Source of the DNA: Nannocystis punicea
GTDB lineage: Bacteria; Myxococcota_A; Polyangia; Nannocystales; Nannocystaceae
Reading direction: 5' to 3'
NCBI RefSeq assembly: GCF_026965555.1
Contig: NZ_CP114040.1
Span: 1,922,001 to 1,986,000 of the forward strand
DNA: 64,000 nt
Shown here: piece after piece, positions 27,019 to 36,343 of the stretch
How positions within the stretch are numbered: the first letter of the stretch is position 1
Layout of the letters: each line of letters opens with the position of its first letter
The notes under the pieces: model-generated
The model's input: only the letters and a program-made list of their open reading frames with translations
Database searches by the model: none
Told to the model about the DNA's origin: nothing
Translations under genes and position numbers: made by a program

Positions 27019-30000
27019 GTGCAGCGCGATTCGGGAGATCCGCCGCGAGCGGGGGCCGCTGGACCCCCACCGGCGTCGGACCTGCCTCAAAATACAGGTG
27101 TGCTGCGCCGCTTCGGCGACGCCGTGCCGCACCTGCTCTGGGTCCGCAGCGGCGCCGGGGACCTCGAATTCGTCAACACCGCCTGGTTCCGCTACGCCGG
27201 CGTGCCCGAGCGGCTCCCCCCGGTCGAGGTGATGGCCAGGGTGATCCACCCTGACGACCTGCAAGCGCTGGCCGCTCGCCACGCCGAGGCCCTCGGCAAG
27301 GGAGAACCCTATGAGTGCGAGATCCGGGCCCGGCGCCGCGACGGCGACCTCCGGTGGCACCGCGCCCGCGTCGAGCCGGTCCACCTGCCGGCAGGGCGGG
27401 TCGAGCGGTGGGTAGGCACGGCGACCGACATCCACGCGACCCGCCAGCGCGTCGGCCCGAGCCCGGAGCTGGCCTCGGCGCTGATGGCGTTCCACGGCGA
27501 CGACGAGGTGCGGGCGCAGCTCGACGCGCTGTTCGAGGGGGCGTCGGTCGGGCTGGCGCTGCTCGACCGCGAGCTGCGCTACGTGCGGGTCAACCGGGCG
27601 CTGGCGGTCCTCAACGGGGCGCCGCCGGAGTCGCATCTGGGCCGGACGCCGGCCGAGATCTCGCCGCACCTGGCGGCGACGATGCCGCTGCTGGCCCAGG
27701 TGCTGCGCACCGGGGTGCCGTACGCCAGCGACCACTTCACGCTGTACGGCGAACGCATGTGGTACGTGTGCTTCTACCCGGTGCGCACGCGCGGGGTGGT
27801 CACCGGCGTGGCGGCGACGGTGCTCGAGCTGACCCAGCGCGTGCGGGCCGAGCAGGGCTACGAGCTGGTCAACCACGCCACCAACGAGGCGCTGCGCGAC
27901 TGGGACGTGAAGACCGGCGAGACCCGGTGGAACGACGCGATCACGACCCGCTTCGGCTACCGCGCCGAGGAGGTCGAGGACGACATGAATTGGTGGCTGG
28001 CTCGGATCCACGTCGACGACCGCGCGCGGGTCGCCGCCGGGGTCGAGCGGGCGATCAAGGACGGCGCCGAGCGCTGGACCGAGGAGTACCGGTTCGCCCG
28101 CAGCGACGGCAGCTTCGTCCGCGTGCTCGACCGCGGCTGGATCGCCCGCGACCCCGGCGGCCGGCCGACGCGGATGGTCGCGTCGATGTTCGACGTCACC
28201 GAGCACCGGCGCGCCGAGACCGAGCTGACGGCGATCCTCGACGGCGCGCAGATCGGCTTCGCGGTGTTCGACCGCGACCTCCGCTACCGCCGGATCAACC
28301 GCTCCCTGGCGGCGATCAACGACCTGCCGGTCGAGGTCCACGTCGGCCAGCGGCTGGCCGACGTGGTGCCGTGGGTGGCGCCGCTGATCGAGCCGATGCT
28401 CGAGCGGGTGCGCGACCGCGGCGAGTCGATCAGCGACGTCGAGGTGTCGGTGATGCTGCCGCAGCGCCACGGGCTGCCGGGGCACTTCCTCGTCAGCTAC
28501 TACCCGTGGGTGCTCGAGGGCAACATCGAGGGCATCGTCGAGACGGTGCTCGACATCACCGACCGCAAGCGGGCCGAGGAGGCGATGGCGCTGCTGGCCG
28601 AGGCCGGGCGCGTGCTGGCCGAGTCGCTCGACGGTGACGCCACGCTGGCGCGGGTGGTCGACCTGGTGGTGCCGAGCTTCGGCGACTGGTGCGTGATCCA
28701 TCTGCGCCGCGACGACGGCTCGTTCGCGGTCCCGGCGGTGGCCCACATCGACCCGGCGATGCAGACGCGCCTGCGCGCCTACGTGGCCGCGCAGGGCCGG
28801 CTGCCGCACGACCGCGACGGCGAGCACACCTACGCGCGGGTGATGGCGAGCGGGCGCTCGCTGTTCGTGCCCGAGAGCGACGCGATCCTGCCTTCGATCG
28901 CCCGCGACCTGGAGCACCACGAGGCGCTGGCGGCGCTGGCGGTGCGGTCATCGGCGGTGGTGCCGTTGCCGGTCCAGGGGGCGATCCTCGGCACCCTGTC
29001 GGTCGGCACGTGGAAGGGCTCGGGGCGCCTCTACGACAACCACGACCTGGCGCTGGCCGAGGAGCTCGGGCGCCGGATCGCCCTGGCCCTCGACAACGCG
29101 CGGCTGCTCGAGCTGTCCCGCCGCGAGCGCGCCCGCGTCGACGCGGCCAACCGCGCCAAGGACGAGTTCCTCGCGGTCGTGTCGCACGAGCTGCGCACGC
29201 CCCTGCAGGCGATCCTCGGCTGGTCGCGGGTGCTCCGGCGGACGGGGCTGAGCGAGGAGCAGCGGCAGAAGGCGATCGACGCCATCGACCGCAACGCGTC
29301 GGCGCAGGCGGGGCTGATCAAGGACCTGCTCGACACCACACGCATCATCACCGGCAAGCTGCAGCTGCGGGTCGGCCCGGCCGAGCTGGTCCAGATCGCC
29401 GAGGCCGCGCTCGACATCGTCCGCCCGGCCGCCGAGGCGAAGGGCGTGCGCCTGTCGTTCTGGCCCGAGCCGCCGGTGATCCCGCTGGTCTGCGACGCCG
29501 AGCGGGTGCAGCAGATCCTGTGGAACCTGCTGAGCAACGCGGTCAAGTTCACCGAGCGCGGCGGCAAGGTCGACCTGACCCTCGAGCTGACCGGGCGCAG
29601 CCAGGTGGTGGTCACCGTCAAGGACACGGGCCGCGGGATCGGGAACGAGTTCCTGCCGCACATCTTCGACAAGTTCCGCCAGGAGGACTCGGGCACCACG
29701 CGCCAGCACGGCGGCCTCGGCCTCGGCCTGGCGATCGTGCGTCACCTGGTCGAGGGCCACGGCGGGACGATCACGGCCCACAGCGACGGGGTCGGCGCGG
29801 GCGCCGAATTCGTGGTCCGCCTGCCGACCCGCGCCACCCAGGCCAGCCGCGTCAGCGCGTTCGCCCACGGCGCCGCCACCGGCGCGGCCGTCGGCGACGC
29901 GATGCCGCGCGAGGCCGACCTGCGCGGGCTGAAGATCCTCATCGTCGACGACGAACGCGACGCGCGCGAGCTGGTCGCCGCGTTCCTGCAGCCGACCGGC

Positions 30001-30306
30001 GCGGTCGTGCTGACCGCCGAGAACGGCGAGCAGGCGCTGTCGCTCGTCACCCAGCAGCGGCCCGACGTGATCGTGTCCGACATCGCCATGCCCGGCGAGG
30101 ACGGCTACGACTGGATGCGCCGGCTCCGTCAGCGGCCCACCAGCGACGGCGGGCGCACGCCGGCGCTGGCGCTGACCGCCTACGCGCGGCTCGAGGACCG
30201 CACGCGGGCGCTGCTGGCCGGCTATCAGAAGCACCTCGGCAAGCCGTGCGAGCCGTTCGACCTGGTCACTGCGATCTGCGAGCTCGCCGGTCGCGACGGG
30301 CGCTGA
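27019..30306 (+). CDS. Hybrid sensor histidine kinase with multiple PAS domains, GAF and receiver
   Basis: This 1095-residue soluble hybrid kinase has several PAS/PAC modules (about 28-138, 165-280, 285-400, 400-515) and a GAF domain (about 525-690). The kinase core follows, with His723 in VVSHELRTPLQ, N box NLLSNAVKFT, DTGRGIG and GGLGLGL. A C-terminal receiver has the phosphoacceptor Asp1021 in VIVSDIAMPGED. No transmembrane helix is seen, so it senses a cytoplasmic cue. The start is GTG 27019. It is divergent from the SIR2-like gene with a 140-bp shared intergenic region. Confidence 0.93.
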   Translation: MQRDSGDPPRAGAAGPPPASDLPQNTGVLRRFGDAVPHLLWVRSGAGDLEFVNTAWFRYAGVPERLPPVEVMARVIHPDDLQALAARHAEALGKGEPYECEIRARRRDGDLRWHRARVEPVHLPAGRVERWVGTATDIHATRQRVGPSPELASALMAFHGDDEVRAQLDALFEGASVGLALLDRELRYVRVNRALAVLNGAPPESHLGRTPAEISPHLAATMPLLAQVLRTGVPYASDHFTLYGERMWYVCFYPVRTRGVVTGVAATVLELTQRVRAEQGYELVNHATNEALRDWDVKTGETRWNDAITTRFGYRAEEVEDDMNWWLARIHVDDRARVAAGVERAIKDGAERWTEEYRFARSDGSFVRVLDRGWIARDPGGRPTRMVASMFDVTEHRRAETELTAILDGAQIGFAVFDRDLRYRRINRSLAAINDLPVEVHVGQRLADVVPWVAPLIEPMLERVRDRGESISDVEVSVMLPQRHGLPGHFLVSYYPWVLEGNIEGIVETVLDITDRKRAEEAMALLAEAGRVLAESLDGDATLARVVDLVVPSFGDWCVIHLRRDDGSFAVPAVAHIDPAMQTRLRAYVAAQGRLPHDRDGEHTYARVMASGRSLFVPESDAILPSIARDLEHHEALAALAVRSSAVVPLPVQGAILGTLSVGTWKGSGRLYDNHDLALAEELGRRIALALDNARLLELSRRERARVDAANRAKDEFLAVVSHELRTPLQAILGWSRVLRRTGLSEEQRQKAIDAIDRNASAQAGLIKDLLDTTRIITGKLQLRVGPAELVQIAEAALDIVRPAAEAKGVRLSFWPEPPVIPLVCDAERVQQILWNLLSNAVKFTERGGKVDLTLELTGRSQVVVTVKDTGRGIGNEFLPHIFDKFRQEDSGTTRQHGGLGLGLAIVRHLVEGHGGTITAHSDGVGAGAEFVVRLPTRATQASRVSAFAHGAATGAAVGDAMPREADLRGLKILIVDDERDARELVAAFLQPTGAVVLTAENGEQALSLVTQQRPDVIVSDIAMPGEDGYDWMRRLRQRPTSDGGRTPALALTAYARLEDRTRALLAGYQKHLGKPCEPFDLVTAICELAGRDGR

Positions 30307-30314
30307 CCCGGCGA

Positions 30315-31139
30315 TCAATCGCCGAGGTGGTGGAACATCAGGCGGTAGAAGTATTCGGGGATGTCGAACGACTGGCAGACGCCGCCCTGGCCGTCGGACA
30401 CCTCGTCGTGGTGCTTGCGGGCGACTGTGACGCCGACGCGGTAGGTCGCGTCGCCGATCGCCGCCGAGCGCGTGGGGAACACCAGGGCCACGTCGTCGCC
30501 GTGGGTGACCTCGACGGCGATCGGCTCGTCCATGTCGTCGCAGGTGATCGCCGTCGGGCACAGGCCCTCCTGCGGGACGAGGCTCAGCGGGGCGAAGAAG
30601 TCGTCGCTGCCCGGGGGCGCCAGCGCCTCGGCCTTGAGAGCGCCGAGCAACAGGGTGCCGTCGGGGGCGGGCCGGCGCAGGGTGAACCAGTCGCTGGTGC
30701 CGAACGACATCTGCACGCGGTAGTCGAGCACCAGCGGATCGCCGACCGCGAATTGAGTCAGCGGCTCGTCGAGCAGCAGGTCGATCTCCACTACCTGCTC
30801 GCCGCAGCCGAGCTCGACCTTCGCGCCCTCGGGCAGCACCTCGATCGCGGTCACCTGGCAATCGCCGGCGAAGCCCTCGCTGTCGCCGGCCAGCGCGGGC
30901 GTGAAGGTGAACCCCGCCAATTCCTCGGTCGGGTCCGCCGGCTCGACGCACTCCGGCGGGCCGTCGTCCGGGCCGCTGTCGCTGTCGCCGGCCGAGGCGG
31001 CGGTGGTGCCGGAGTCGGGCCCGGTGCCGTCGGTGGTGCCGTCAGAGTCGGTGTATTGCCCGAGATCTCCCTTCGGCGCGAGGCAGCCGAATGCGAGCAG
31101 GGCGGGGAGGATGACGAGGATGCGGGGGAGGGTCTGCAT
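30315..31139 (-). CDS. Lipoprotein of a paralogous pair (copy 1)
   Basis: This 274-residue lipoprotein (lipobox LLAFGC) has a T/S/D/G-rich linker (about 28-60) and a beta-rich C-terminal domain containing FAVGDPLVLDYRV, SDWFTLRRP and FFAPLS. It is homologous over the whole domain to the gene at 31194. Cysteines at about 63, 93, 112, 193, 199 and 256 may form disulfides. It is probably an outer-membrane-attached binding or structural protein. Function is unknown. Confidence 0.8.
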   Translation of the reverse strand: MQTLPRILVILPALLAFGCLAPKGDLGQYTDSDGTTDGTGPDSGTTAASAGDSDSGPDDGPPECVEPADPTEELAGFTFTPALAGDSEGFAGDCQVTAIEVLPEGAKVELGCGEQVVEIDLLLDEPLTQFAVGDPLVLDYRVQMSFGTSDWFTLRRPAPDGTLLLGALKAEALAPPGSDDFFAPLSLVPQEGLCPTAITCDDMDEPIAVEVTHGDDVALVFPTRSAAIGDATYRVGVTVARKHHDEVSDGQGGVCQSFDIPEYFYRLMFHHLGD

Positions 31140-31193
31140 GGTAGTGTTATTTTTCGAGGGGGTCGTAAGTTCTATGGATGATGGGGGGCTGCG

Positions 31194-32018
31194 TTACGAG
31201 CCGGGCGCGAGGACGATCCGCGCCGCGAAGTTGTGCTGCGAGAGATCGGCGAGGTCGCACCCGGGCAATTCGCGGTAGTTGAGGAGGGCAGTGCCGACGT
31301 TCAGCTCGTAGCGCGCAGGGGCGCCGAAGAGCGTCCGGGACGGCGGGAGCACCGTGGTCGCGCCGCCCTCGTGGCTGAACTCGACGGCGATCTTCTCGCG
31401 CGGGGACTCGCAGGTGGGCGTGATGGGGCACGCGCCCGCGCCGGCGGTCATGGTCCAGGGGGCGAAGAAGTCGGGGGCGCCCGCCGGCGCGAGGGTGACC
31501 GCCCGGACGCCGGCGAGCAGGAGCGTGGCCTCGCTGTCGGGCCGCCGCAGGGTGAACCACGTCTCGTAGCGGTCGCCGAGCGAGCGGTAGTCGAACGCGA
31601 CCTCGTCGCCGACGGCGAACAGCGGCGAGAGCTGGGCGTCGCCGAGAGCGATCCGCACGCCCTGCCCGGCACAGTCGAGGATGAGGTGCGCCGGATCGAG
31701 CTGCATGTCGGCGACCGCGCACGCGGCGGCGAAGTCGTCCGCGCCGATGTCCGGGTCGAACACGACGAGGTGCCAGGCGGCGCTCAGATCGGTCTGCTCG
31801 TCGCACGCCGCTTCGCTCGCCGGCTCCGGCTCGTCTTGCCCGCCGCTCGAGGTGGGCGCGCCGCTGGTGGTGGTCCCCGCGCTCTCGGTGCTGTCCGCGA
31901 GGTCGGTGTCGGTATAGAGGCCGAGGTCGCCGCGAGGCGGGGCGCAGGCCAGGACAGCGGTCGATAGGAGGATGGGGACGGCGAAACGATCGCGCGCGTG
32001 GACGGGGTCGATAGTCAT
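31194..32018 (-). CDS. Lipoprotein of a paralogous pair (copy 2)
   Basis: This 274-residue paralogue of the downstream gene shares PRGDLGLYTDTD after the lipobox (LSTAVLAC) and FAVGDEVAFDYRSL, ETWFTLRRPDSEATLLLAG and DFFAPW in the domain. The signal region starts unusually late (about residue 12), so MTIDPVHARDRF may be an extended n-region or the true start may lie downstream. The two genes are separated by 54 bp and probably co-transcribed; tandem duplication is the likely origin. Confidence 0.78.
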   Translation of the reverse strand: MTIDPVHARDRFAVPILLSTAVLACAPPRGDLGLYTDTDLADSTESAGTTTSGAPTSSGGQDEPEPASEAACDEQTDLSAAWHLVVFDPDIGADDFAAACAVADMQLDPAHLILDCAGQGVRIALGDAQLSPLFAVGDEVAFDYRSLGDRYETWFTLRRPDSEATLLLAGVRAVTLAPAGAPDFFAPWTMTAGAGACPITPTCESPREKIAVEFSHEGGATTVLPPSRTLFGAPARYELNVGTALLNYRELPGCDLADLSQHNFAARIVLAPGS

Positions 32019-32112
32019 GCGCCGGGTGGTTTCCCGGCCGGGTCGACTTCCGTGAGGCGGGTCGCGAAAATTCTCGCTGGGCCGGGCCCGGCGGCGCGCT
32101 AGTCTCCCGCCC

Positions 32113-33201
32113 GTGGGACCCCTCGTCCTCGCGCTCGTCGCCGCGCTGCCTGCGCAGGAGGTCGACGTGCAATGGCGCGGCGATCCGCGCTGCGCTCAAG
32201 ATGGCTTTCAGGACAGCCTCGCGCGCTACCTCGCCGGCGCCGGCGAGTCGCGGCCGGTCCGGGTGACCGTCGACGTGCGCCGCGACGCCGACGGCCGCTG
32301 GTCGGCGACGCTCGAGCTCGAGGCCGCGGAGGGCCGCAGCAAGCGGACCCTGCGCGGCCGCTCGTGCGCGGAGATCGGCGACGCGGCGGCGTTCGTGACC
32401 GCGGTGGTCGTCGATCCCGGCGTGCTCACGCGCCCGGCCGAGGGGGCGATCGTGCCGGCGCCGGACGCCGGTCCCAAAGAACCTGTCGAAACGGACATGT
32501 CCCCGGAGGCAGGCGCGGAGGACGTCGCCGCGCCCGCTCCGGACATGTCCTCGGGGACAGCCGAGCCCGGCGCGGCCGAGGTCGCGCCGGCCCCGGGCGA
32601 CCCGCTGGCCGACGCGTCGCCGGATGTCCCTCAGGACATGACGAAAAAGACAGACGCACAGCCCGCGCGCAGGACCCCGCGGCCGCGCGGGTTCGTGCGG
32701 GTCACGGGCGGGCTCGAGGCGCTGGGGCTGCCGCGGGTGGGGCCGGCGGTCGGGCTCGCGGGCGGGGTGTTCGGCCGGCGCTGGCGGGTCGAGCTGACGG
32801 GGCTCTACCGCGGGCCCACCACCGAGTACACGCAGATCGACCCGCAGGCGGGCGCCCGGGTGCGGCTGTGGAACGTCGGCGCGCGCGGCTGCGGGGTGCC
32901 GCGCGCGGGGCAGGTCGAGTTCCCGCTGTGCGGCGGGCTGGAGGCCGGGCAGGCGATCGGCGAGGGGGTCGGGTTCGACGGCGGGCGGGTCGACCGGATC
33001 GCCTGGCTCGCGGTGGTGTTCGGCCCGGCGGTCGCGTGGGCGCCGCGGCCGTGGCTGGCGCTGTGGCTCGGCGCGGACGTCGGCGTGCCGCTCCTCGGCG
33101 GGACGTTCAGCGCGGTCGGGCTCGGGCGCATGTTCAGGATCGCGCCGGTGTCGTTGCGGGCCGCCATCGGCCTCGAATTTCGCTTCGGGCGCGGCGGTTG
33201 A
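32113..33201 (+). CDS. Probable outer-membrane beta-barrel protein upstream of ECF sigma gene
   Basis: This 362-residue protein has a short signal-like start (GPLVLALVAALPAQE), an N-terminal domain of about 90 residues (VDVQWRGDPRCAQDGF), a long Pro/Ala/Glu linker (about 110-195) and a C-terminal Gly-rich beta-barrel-like domain. The barrel ends in AIGLEFRFGRGG, close to the terminal-Phe pattern of outer-membrane proteins. The start is GTG 32113. The linker-coding segment contains several TGTCC-N4-GGACA hairpins. A sigma factor gene follows after 44 bp, a common layout for signalling at the envelope. Confidence 0.7.
   Translation: MGPLVLALVAALPAQEVDVQWRGDPRCAQDGFQDSLARYLAGAGESRPVRVTVDVRRDADGRWSATLELEAAEGRSKRTLRGRSCAEIGDAAAFVTAVVVDPGVLTRPAEGAIVPAPDAGPKEPVETDMSPEAGAEDVAAPAPDMSSGTAEPGAAEVAPAPGDPLADASPDVPQDMTKKTDAQPARRTPRPRGFVRVTGGLEALGLPRVGPAVGLAGGVFGRRWRVELTGLYRGPTTEYTQIDPQAGARVRLWNVGARGCGVPRAGQVEFPLCGGLEAGQAIGEGVGFDGGRVDRIAWLAVVFGPAVAWAPRPWLALWLGADVGVPLLGGTFSAVGLGRMFRIAPVSLRAAIGLEFRFGRGG
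32484..32640. repeat. Cluster of TGTCC-N4-GGACA hairpins inside a linker-coding segment
   Basis: Three copies lie at 32484-32497 (one mismatch), 32546-32559 (TGTCCTCGGGGACA) and 32625-32638 (TGTCCCTCAGGACA). CATG or a one-base variant flanks each at 14-bp phase. They fall in the disordered linker of the host protein, giving DM/DVP residues. Confidence 0.65.
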
Positions 33202-33245
33202 GCTCACGGATCGCCGGCGAGCCGGGAAACCACAGCAGGCCCGAC

Positions 33246-33800
33246 GTGAAGCCGACCGCCGCCCACGAACCCAGCCCTCGACCGGGAGCGACGCCGACGC
33301 TCGAGCAGGTCTATCGCGACCACGCGGACTTCGTGTGGCGACTGCTCCGCAACTTCGGGGTCGAGGGGGCCGGCCGCGACGACGCGTTCCACGAGGTGTT
33401 CCTGGTGGTGCACCGGCGCCTGGCCGACTACGACGGGCGGGCGAGCCTGCCGTCGTGGCTGTTCGGGATCACCCGCAACGTGGTGCTGCACCACCGCCGC
33501 AGCCACGCTCGCCACCTCCGCCGGCTGACGATCGCGCCCGAGCCGAGCTCCGGGCCCGCGCCGGACGAGGTGATCGCCGCGATGGAGGCGCGGGCCCTGA
33601 TCGATCGCTTCCTCGCCACCCTGTCCGAGGAGCACCGCCTGGTGTTCATGCTCGCCGAACTCGAGGGCCTGCGGGTGCCCGAGATCGCCGAGCAGCTCGG
33701 CGTCAACCTCAACACCCTCTATTCCCGTCTCAACAGCGCGCGCAGGCGATTCGCCAGCTTCGTCGCCGGAGGTCGCGATGGATCCGCAGAGTCTGAATGA
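33246..33800 (+). CDS. ECF RNA polymerase sigma factor
   Basis: This 184-residue sigma factor has region 2 (VYRDHADFVWRLLRNF, DDAFHEVFLVVHRRL, SLPSWLFGITRNVVLHHRR) and region 4 (LSEEHRLVFMLAELEGL, VPEIAEQLGVNLNTLYSRLN). GTG 33246 is taken as start, although the ribosome binding site is weak. The 3' end overlaps the following membrane-protein gene by 23 bp, suggesting translational coupling with a regulator. Confidence 0.88.
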   Translation: MKPTAAHEPSPRPGATPTLEQVYRDHADFVWRLLRNFGVEGAGRDDAFHEVFLVVHRRLADYDGRASLPSWLFGITRNVVLHHRRSHARHLRRLTIAPEPSSGPAPDEVIAAMEARALIDRFLATLSEEHRLVFMLAELEGLRVPEIAEQLGVNLNTLYSRLNSARRRFASFVAGGRDGSAESE

Positions 33801-34494
33801 GCAGAAGTGTCGCGACATCGTCGCCGCCTACCGGCGCGAGCGCATGCCCGCCGACGAGCGCGCGGCCGCGTGGGCCCGCTTGCAGGGGGCGATCGACGCG
33901 GAGGACGGGGCCCCGCAGGTCCGGCCTTCCGGTCGAAGGCGCGACCTGGTGTGGGGCGTCGTGCTGGTGGCGGCGGCCGTGCTGCTGCTGATGGTCGGCG
34001 CGCGCGAGCGGCTGCTCCAGCGCGACGGCGACGACGCAGGCAGCCAGGCGGCCCACGAGGCGGCGACCACCGACGCGATCGCGCCGACCGCGAACGTGCG
34101 CGGGGGAGCTGCGACGACGCGCGAGGCCGTACCGCCGGTCGCGCCGGAGCCGACGCCGGTCGAGGCGGCGCCGGAGCAGCGGCCGCGGACGTCGGGGCCG
34201 CGCGCGGTAGATGTCCCGAAGGACATGCCGGCGCTGGACGCCGAGCTGGCGCTGCTGCGGGCCGCGCGCGCGGCCCTCGGTCGCAAGGACCCGGGCGCGG
34301 CGCTGACGTCGCTCGAACAGCACGCACGCGAGTTCCCGGGCGGCCACCTGGTCGAGGAGCGCATGCTGCTGACGGCGCAGGCGCAGTGCGAGCTCGGCCG
34401 GCGCGAGGCGGCCCGCGCGGCCGCGGCCGAACTCATGCGAGCATTTCCAGACTCGCCGCACGCGCGCACGGTCGCGGAGCTGTGCGCGGAGTGA
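33778..34494 (+). CDS. Single-pass membrane protein with C-terminal TPR-like domain, likely sigma regulator
   Basis: This 238-residue protein has a cytoplasmic N-terminus (1-55, charged helices), one transmembrane helix (57-75), a Pro/Ala/Thr linker and a C-terminal pair of TPR-like hairpins (about 155-235: ALGRKDPGAALTSLEQHARE, ELGRREAARAAAAELMRAFP). Overlap with the ECF sigma gene and this topology suggest that it controls sigma activity, though no zinc finger is present. A TGTCCCGAAGGACA hairpin (34212-34225) lies in the linker-coding part. Confidence 0.7.
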   Translation: MDPQSLNEQKCRDIVAAYRRERMPADERAAAWARLQGAIDAEDGAPQVRPSGRRRDLVWGVVLVAAAVLLLMVGARERLLQRDGDDAGSQAAHEAATTDAIAPTANVRGGAATTREAVPPVAPEPTPVEAAPEQRPRTSGPRAVDVPKDMPALDAELALLRAARAALGRKDPGAALTSLEQHAREFPGGHLVEERMLLTAQAQCELGRREAARAAAAELMRAFPDSPHARTVAELCAE

Positions 34495-34526
34495 CGCGAG
34501 GAGTTTAATGCGGCTCGATTCGCTGC

Positions 34527-34868
34527 TCATGGGTCGGTCCGCGACACCGCGAGCGCGTGGCAGGCGTCGCATATCGTCTCCTCACGGTCGTCGACGAGCT
34601 GGTTGCGCCCCGGGCCGCCGCAGACGCTGCAGATCGTCGCGCTCCACTCCGCGATCTCGGTGAGGAACGCTTCGAACGCCTCGTCCTCCGGGTCGAGATC
34701 GAAGCGCAGCTCGGCCCACTTTTGATAGACCTGCTTGATCCGCAGACCCGGCGGAAGGCGGTCGTACACCAGGTCCACCAGGCCCAACCACCCGAGGTAG
34801 CCGCACTGCGACATCCAGCTGCGGGCTGCTTCTCTGTCCATGGTCACTGCCCGCCCGGTCGTCGACAT
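34527..34868 (-). CDS. Small protein with two CxxC motifs (zinc-ribbon-like C-terminus)
   Basis: This 113-residue protein is unrecognised in its helical N-terminal part (WMSQCGYLGWLGLVDLVYDRL, FEAFLTEIAEWSA). It ends with CSVCGG and CDACH, spaced 20 residues apart, as in a zinc-ribbon or knuckle. The start is taken at 34868 (MSTTGRA); an in-frame ATG at 34841 is possible. It may be a small nucleic-acid- or protein-binding regulator; function is unknown. Confidence 0.65.
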   Translation of the reverse strand: MSTTGRAVTMDREAARSWMSQCGYLGWLGLVDLVYDRLPPGLRIKQVYQKWAELRFDLDPEDEAFEAFLTEIAEWSATICSVCGGPGRNQLVDDREETICDACHALAVSRTDP

Positions 34869-34919
34869 CTCGGCCAGAGTATCCGCGCGGCGGCTTCGTG
34901 TCCGCTCGAATCGCGCGAC

Positions 34920-34958
34920 GAAACAGCACGCGCCGCGGAGCGCGGCGCGTGCTGTTTC
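34920..34958 (-). terminator. Strong hairpin after the VWA lipoprotein gene
   Basis: A perfect 17-bp inverted repeat (GAAACAGCACGCGCCGC and its complement) has a 5-base loop, 15 bp beyond the VWA gene's stop. The stem ends in TTTC on both strands. It is the clearest intrinsic terminator candidate in the window. Confidence 0.75.
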
Positions 34959-34972
34959 GATGGCAGGGCGAT

Positions 34973-36343
34973 TCAGACGCCCTGGACCGACTGGGTGATG
35001 AGGCGCACCAGCAGCTTGTTGAGCAGCTCGACCTGATAATCGCCGATGGTGGGCTCGATGTGCTCGCCGCCGATGCCGCTGTGGCTGGTGAGGAACACGT
35101 AGGTGCCGCCGGTGGCGATGTCGACGAAGCGGAGGAAGAACTCGGTGTTCTTGTCGATGCCCGAGGAGGCGACGGGGATGATGCGCACGCCGGCGGCCGC
35201 GGCGTCGCTGACGCTCTCGTGGATCAGCGAGAGGTCCTGCGCGGCCTCGTGGGGCGGCGCGTCGAGGACCAGGAACGCCAGGCGCGACACCGCCGAGGGG
35301 CTCCAGTCGTGGTTGTGGATGGTCGAGTCGAGTGCCTCGCTGACGGCCTCGGGGAAGTCGCCGCCGCCGTCGTAGTTCTGCGCGGCGAGGTCGGCGAGCG
35401 CGGCGTCGATGTCCTCGGTGAACGGGAACTCGCGGACCAGGTACTCGTCGCCGTGGTCGCGGTAGAAGTTGACGCTGAGGCGGATCTTGAACGACTGGCC
35501 GATGTTGTCGCGGATCTCCGCGACCACGTCGGCGAGCTCGACCTGCAGGTACTCGAGCTCGTCGCCCATCGAGCCGGTGGTGTCGATCATGAACAGCAGG
35601 TCGAGGATCTTCTCCGGCGCCGCGGCGGCGTCGAGGTCGGCGATCGCCGGGTCGGCGGCGAACGGCTGGGCGTCGGAGATCGTGACCGAGGCGTCGCCCG
35701 AGCTGACCTGAATCGTGAACGGGCCCTGCCCCGGCTCGCCGAGGAGGCCGTTGAAGAGCTCGGCGCGGCCGCGGACGTCGGTGCGCGCGGTCCACAGCGT
35801 CTTCTGGTCGCCGGACAGCAGCACGACGTCGGCGTCGACCACCGGGGCCTGGTCGGCGAGCGCGACCACGGCGAAGCGCTGGCTGGTGTACATATTCCAC
35901 AGGTCCTGCATCGACGACCACGTCTCGCCGCCGATCAGGCCGAGCCAGAAGTCCCAGTGGTCGAGGTCACGCCATTCGCCGGCCGTCAGCTGGCCGGGGT
36001 CGATCGGCTCCTCGCCGTCGGTGTCACTGTCACTCTCGCCCTCGCCGCCCGACTCGCCCGCGCCCGAATCGGCGCCGGTCGGATCGGCGCCGCTCGTGGG
36101 GCCGCCCGCAGTGTCGCCCCCGCTCGCCGATTCGCCGGCGCCCGGATCGCCCGGATCGCCGCTGCCGCCGCCCGGCTCGTCGCCGCTGTCGCCGTCGGTG
36201 CCGCCCGGATTGGGCGAGGACGCATTCGTGGCGCTGCCGCTATCATAATCGCTGCCCGAATCGTCGCCGCAGCCGACGGCCAGGGTCATGAGCGGAAGGG
36301 CGAGAAGAGCCAGGCGAAGGGGACTACAGGCGCGGGAAGTCAT
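34973..36343 (-). CDS. Lipoprotein with von Willebrand factor A domain
   Basis: This 456-residue protein has a lipoprotein signal (LPLMTLAVGC), a long Gly/Ser/Asp/Glu linker (about 25-120), a middle domain of about 100 residues, and a VWA domain (about 235-440). The VWA domain keeps the metal site DTTGSMGDE and a conserved FLVLDAPPH segment. VWA domains with an intact MIDAS bind protein ligands through a divalent metal. It is probably a surface adhesin-like or scaffold protein. ATG 36343 follows a GGGGA tract. A strong terminator follows at 34920-34958. Confidence 0.87.
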   Translation of the reverse strand: MTSRACSPLRLALLALPLMTLAVGCGDDSGSDYDSGSATNASSPNPGGTDGDSGDEPGGGSGDPGDPGAGESASGGDTAGGPTSGADPTGADSGAGESGGEGESDSDTDGEEPIDPGQLTAGEWRDLDHWDFWLGLIGGETWSSMQDLWNMYTSQRFAVVALADQAPVVDADVVLLSGDQKTLWTARTDVRGRAELFNGLLGEPGQGPFTIQVSSGDASVTISDAQPFAADPAIADLDAAAAPEKILDLLFMIDTTGSMGDELEYLQVELADVVAEIRDNIGQSFKIRLSVNFYRDHGDEYLVREFPFTEDIDAALADLAAQNYDGGGDFPEAVSEALDSTIHNHDWSPSAVSRLAFLVLDAPPHEAAQDLSLIHESVSDAAAAGVRIIPVASSGIDKNTEFFLRFVDIATGGTYVFLTSHSGIGGEHIEPTIGDYQVELLNKLLVRLITQSVQGV

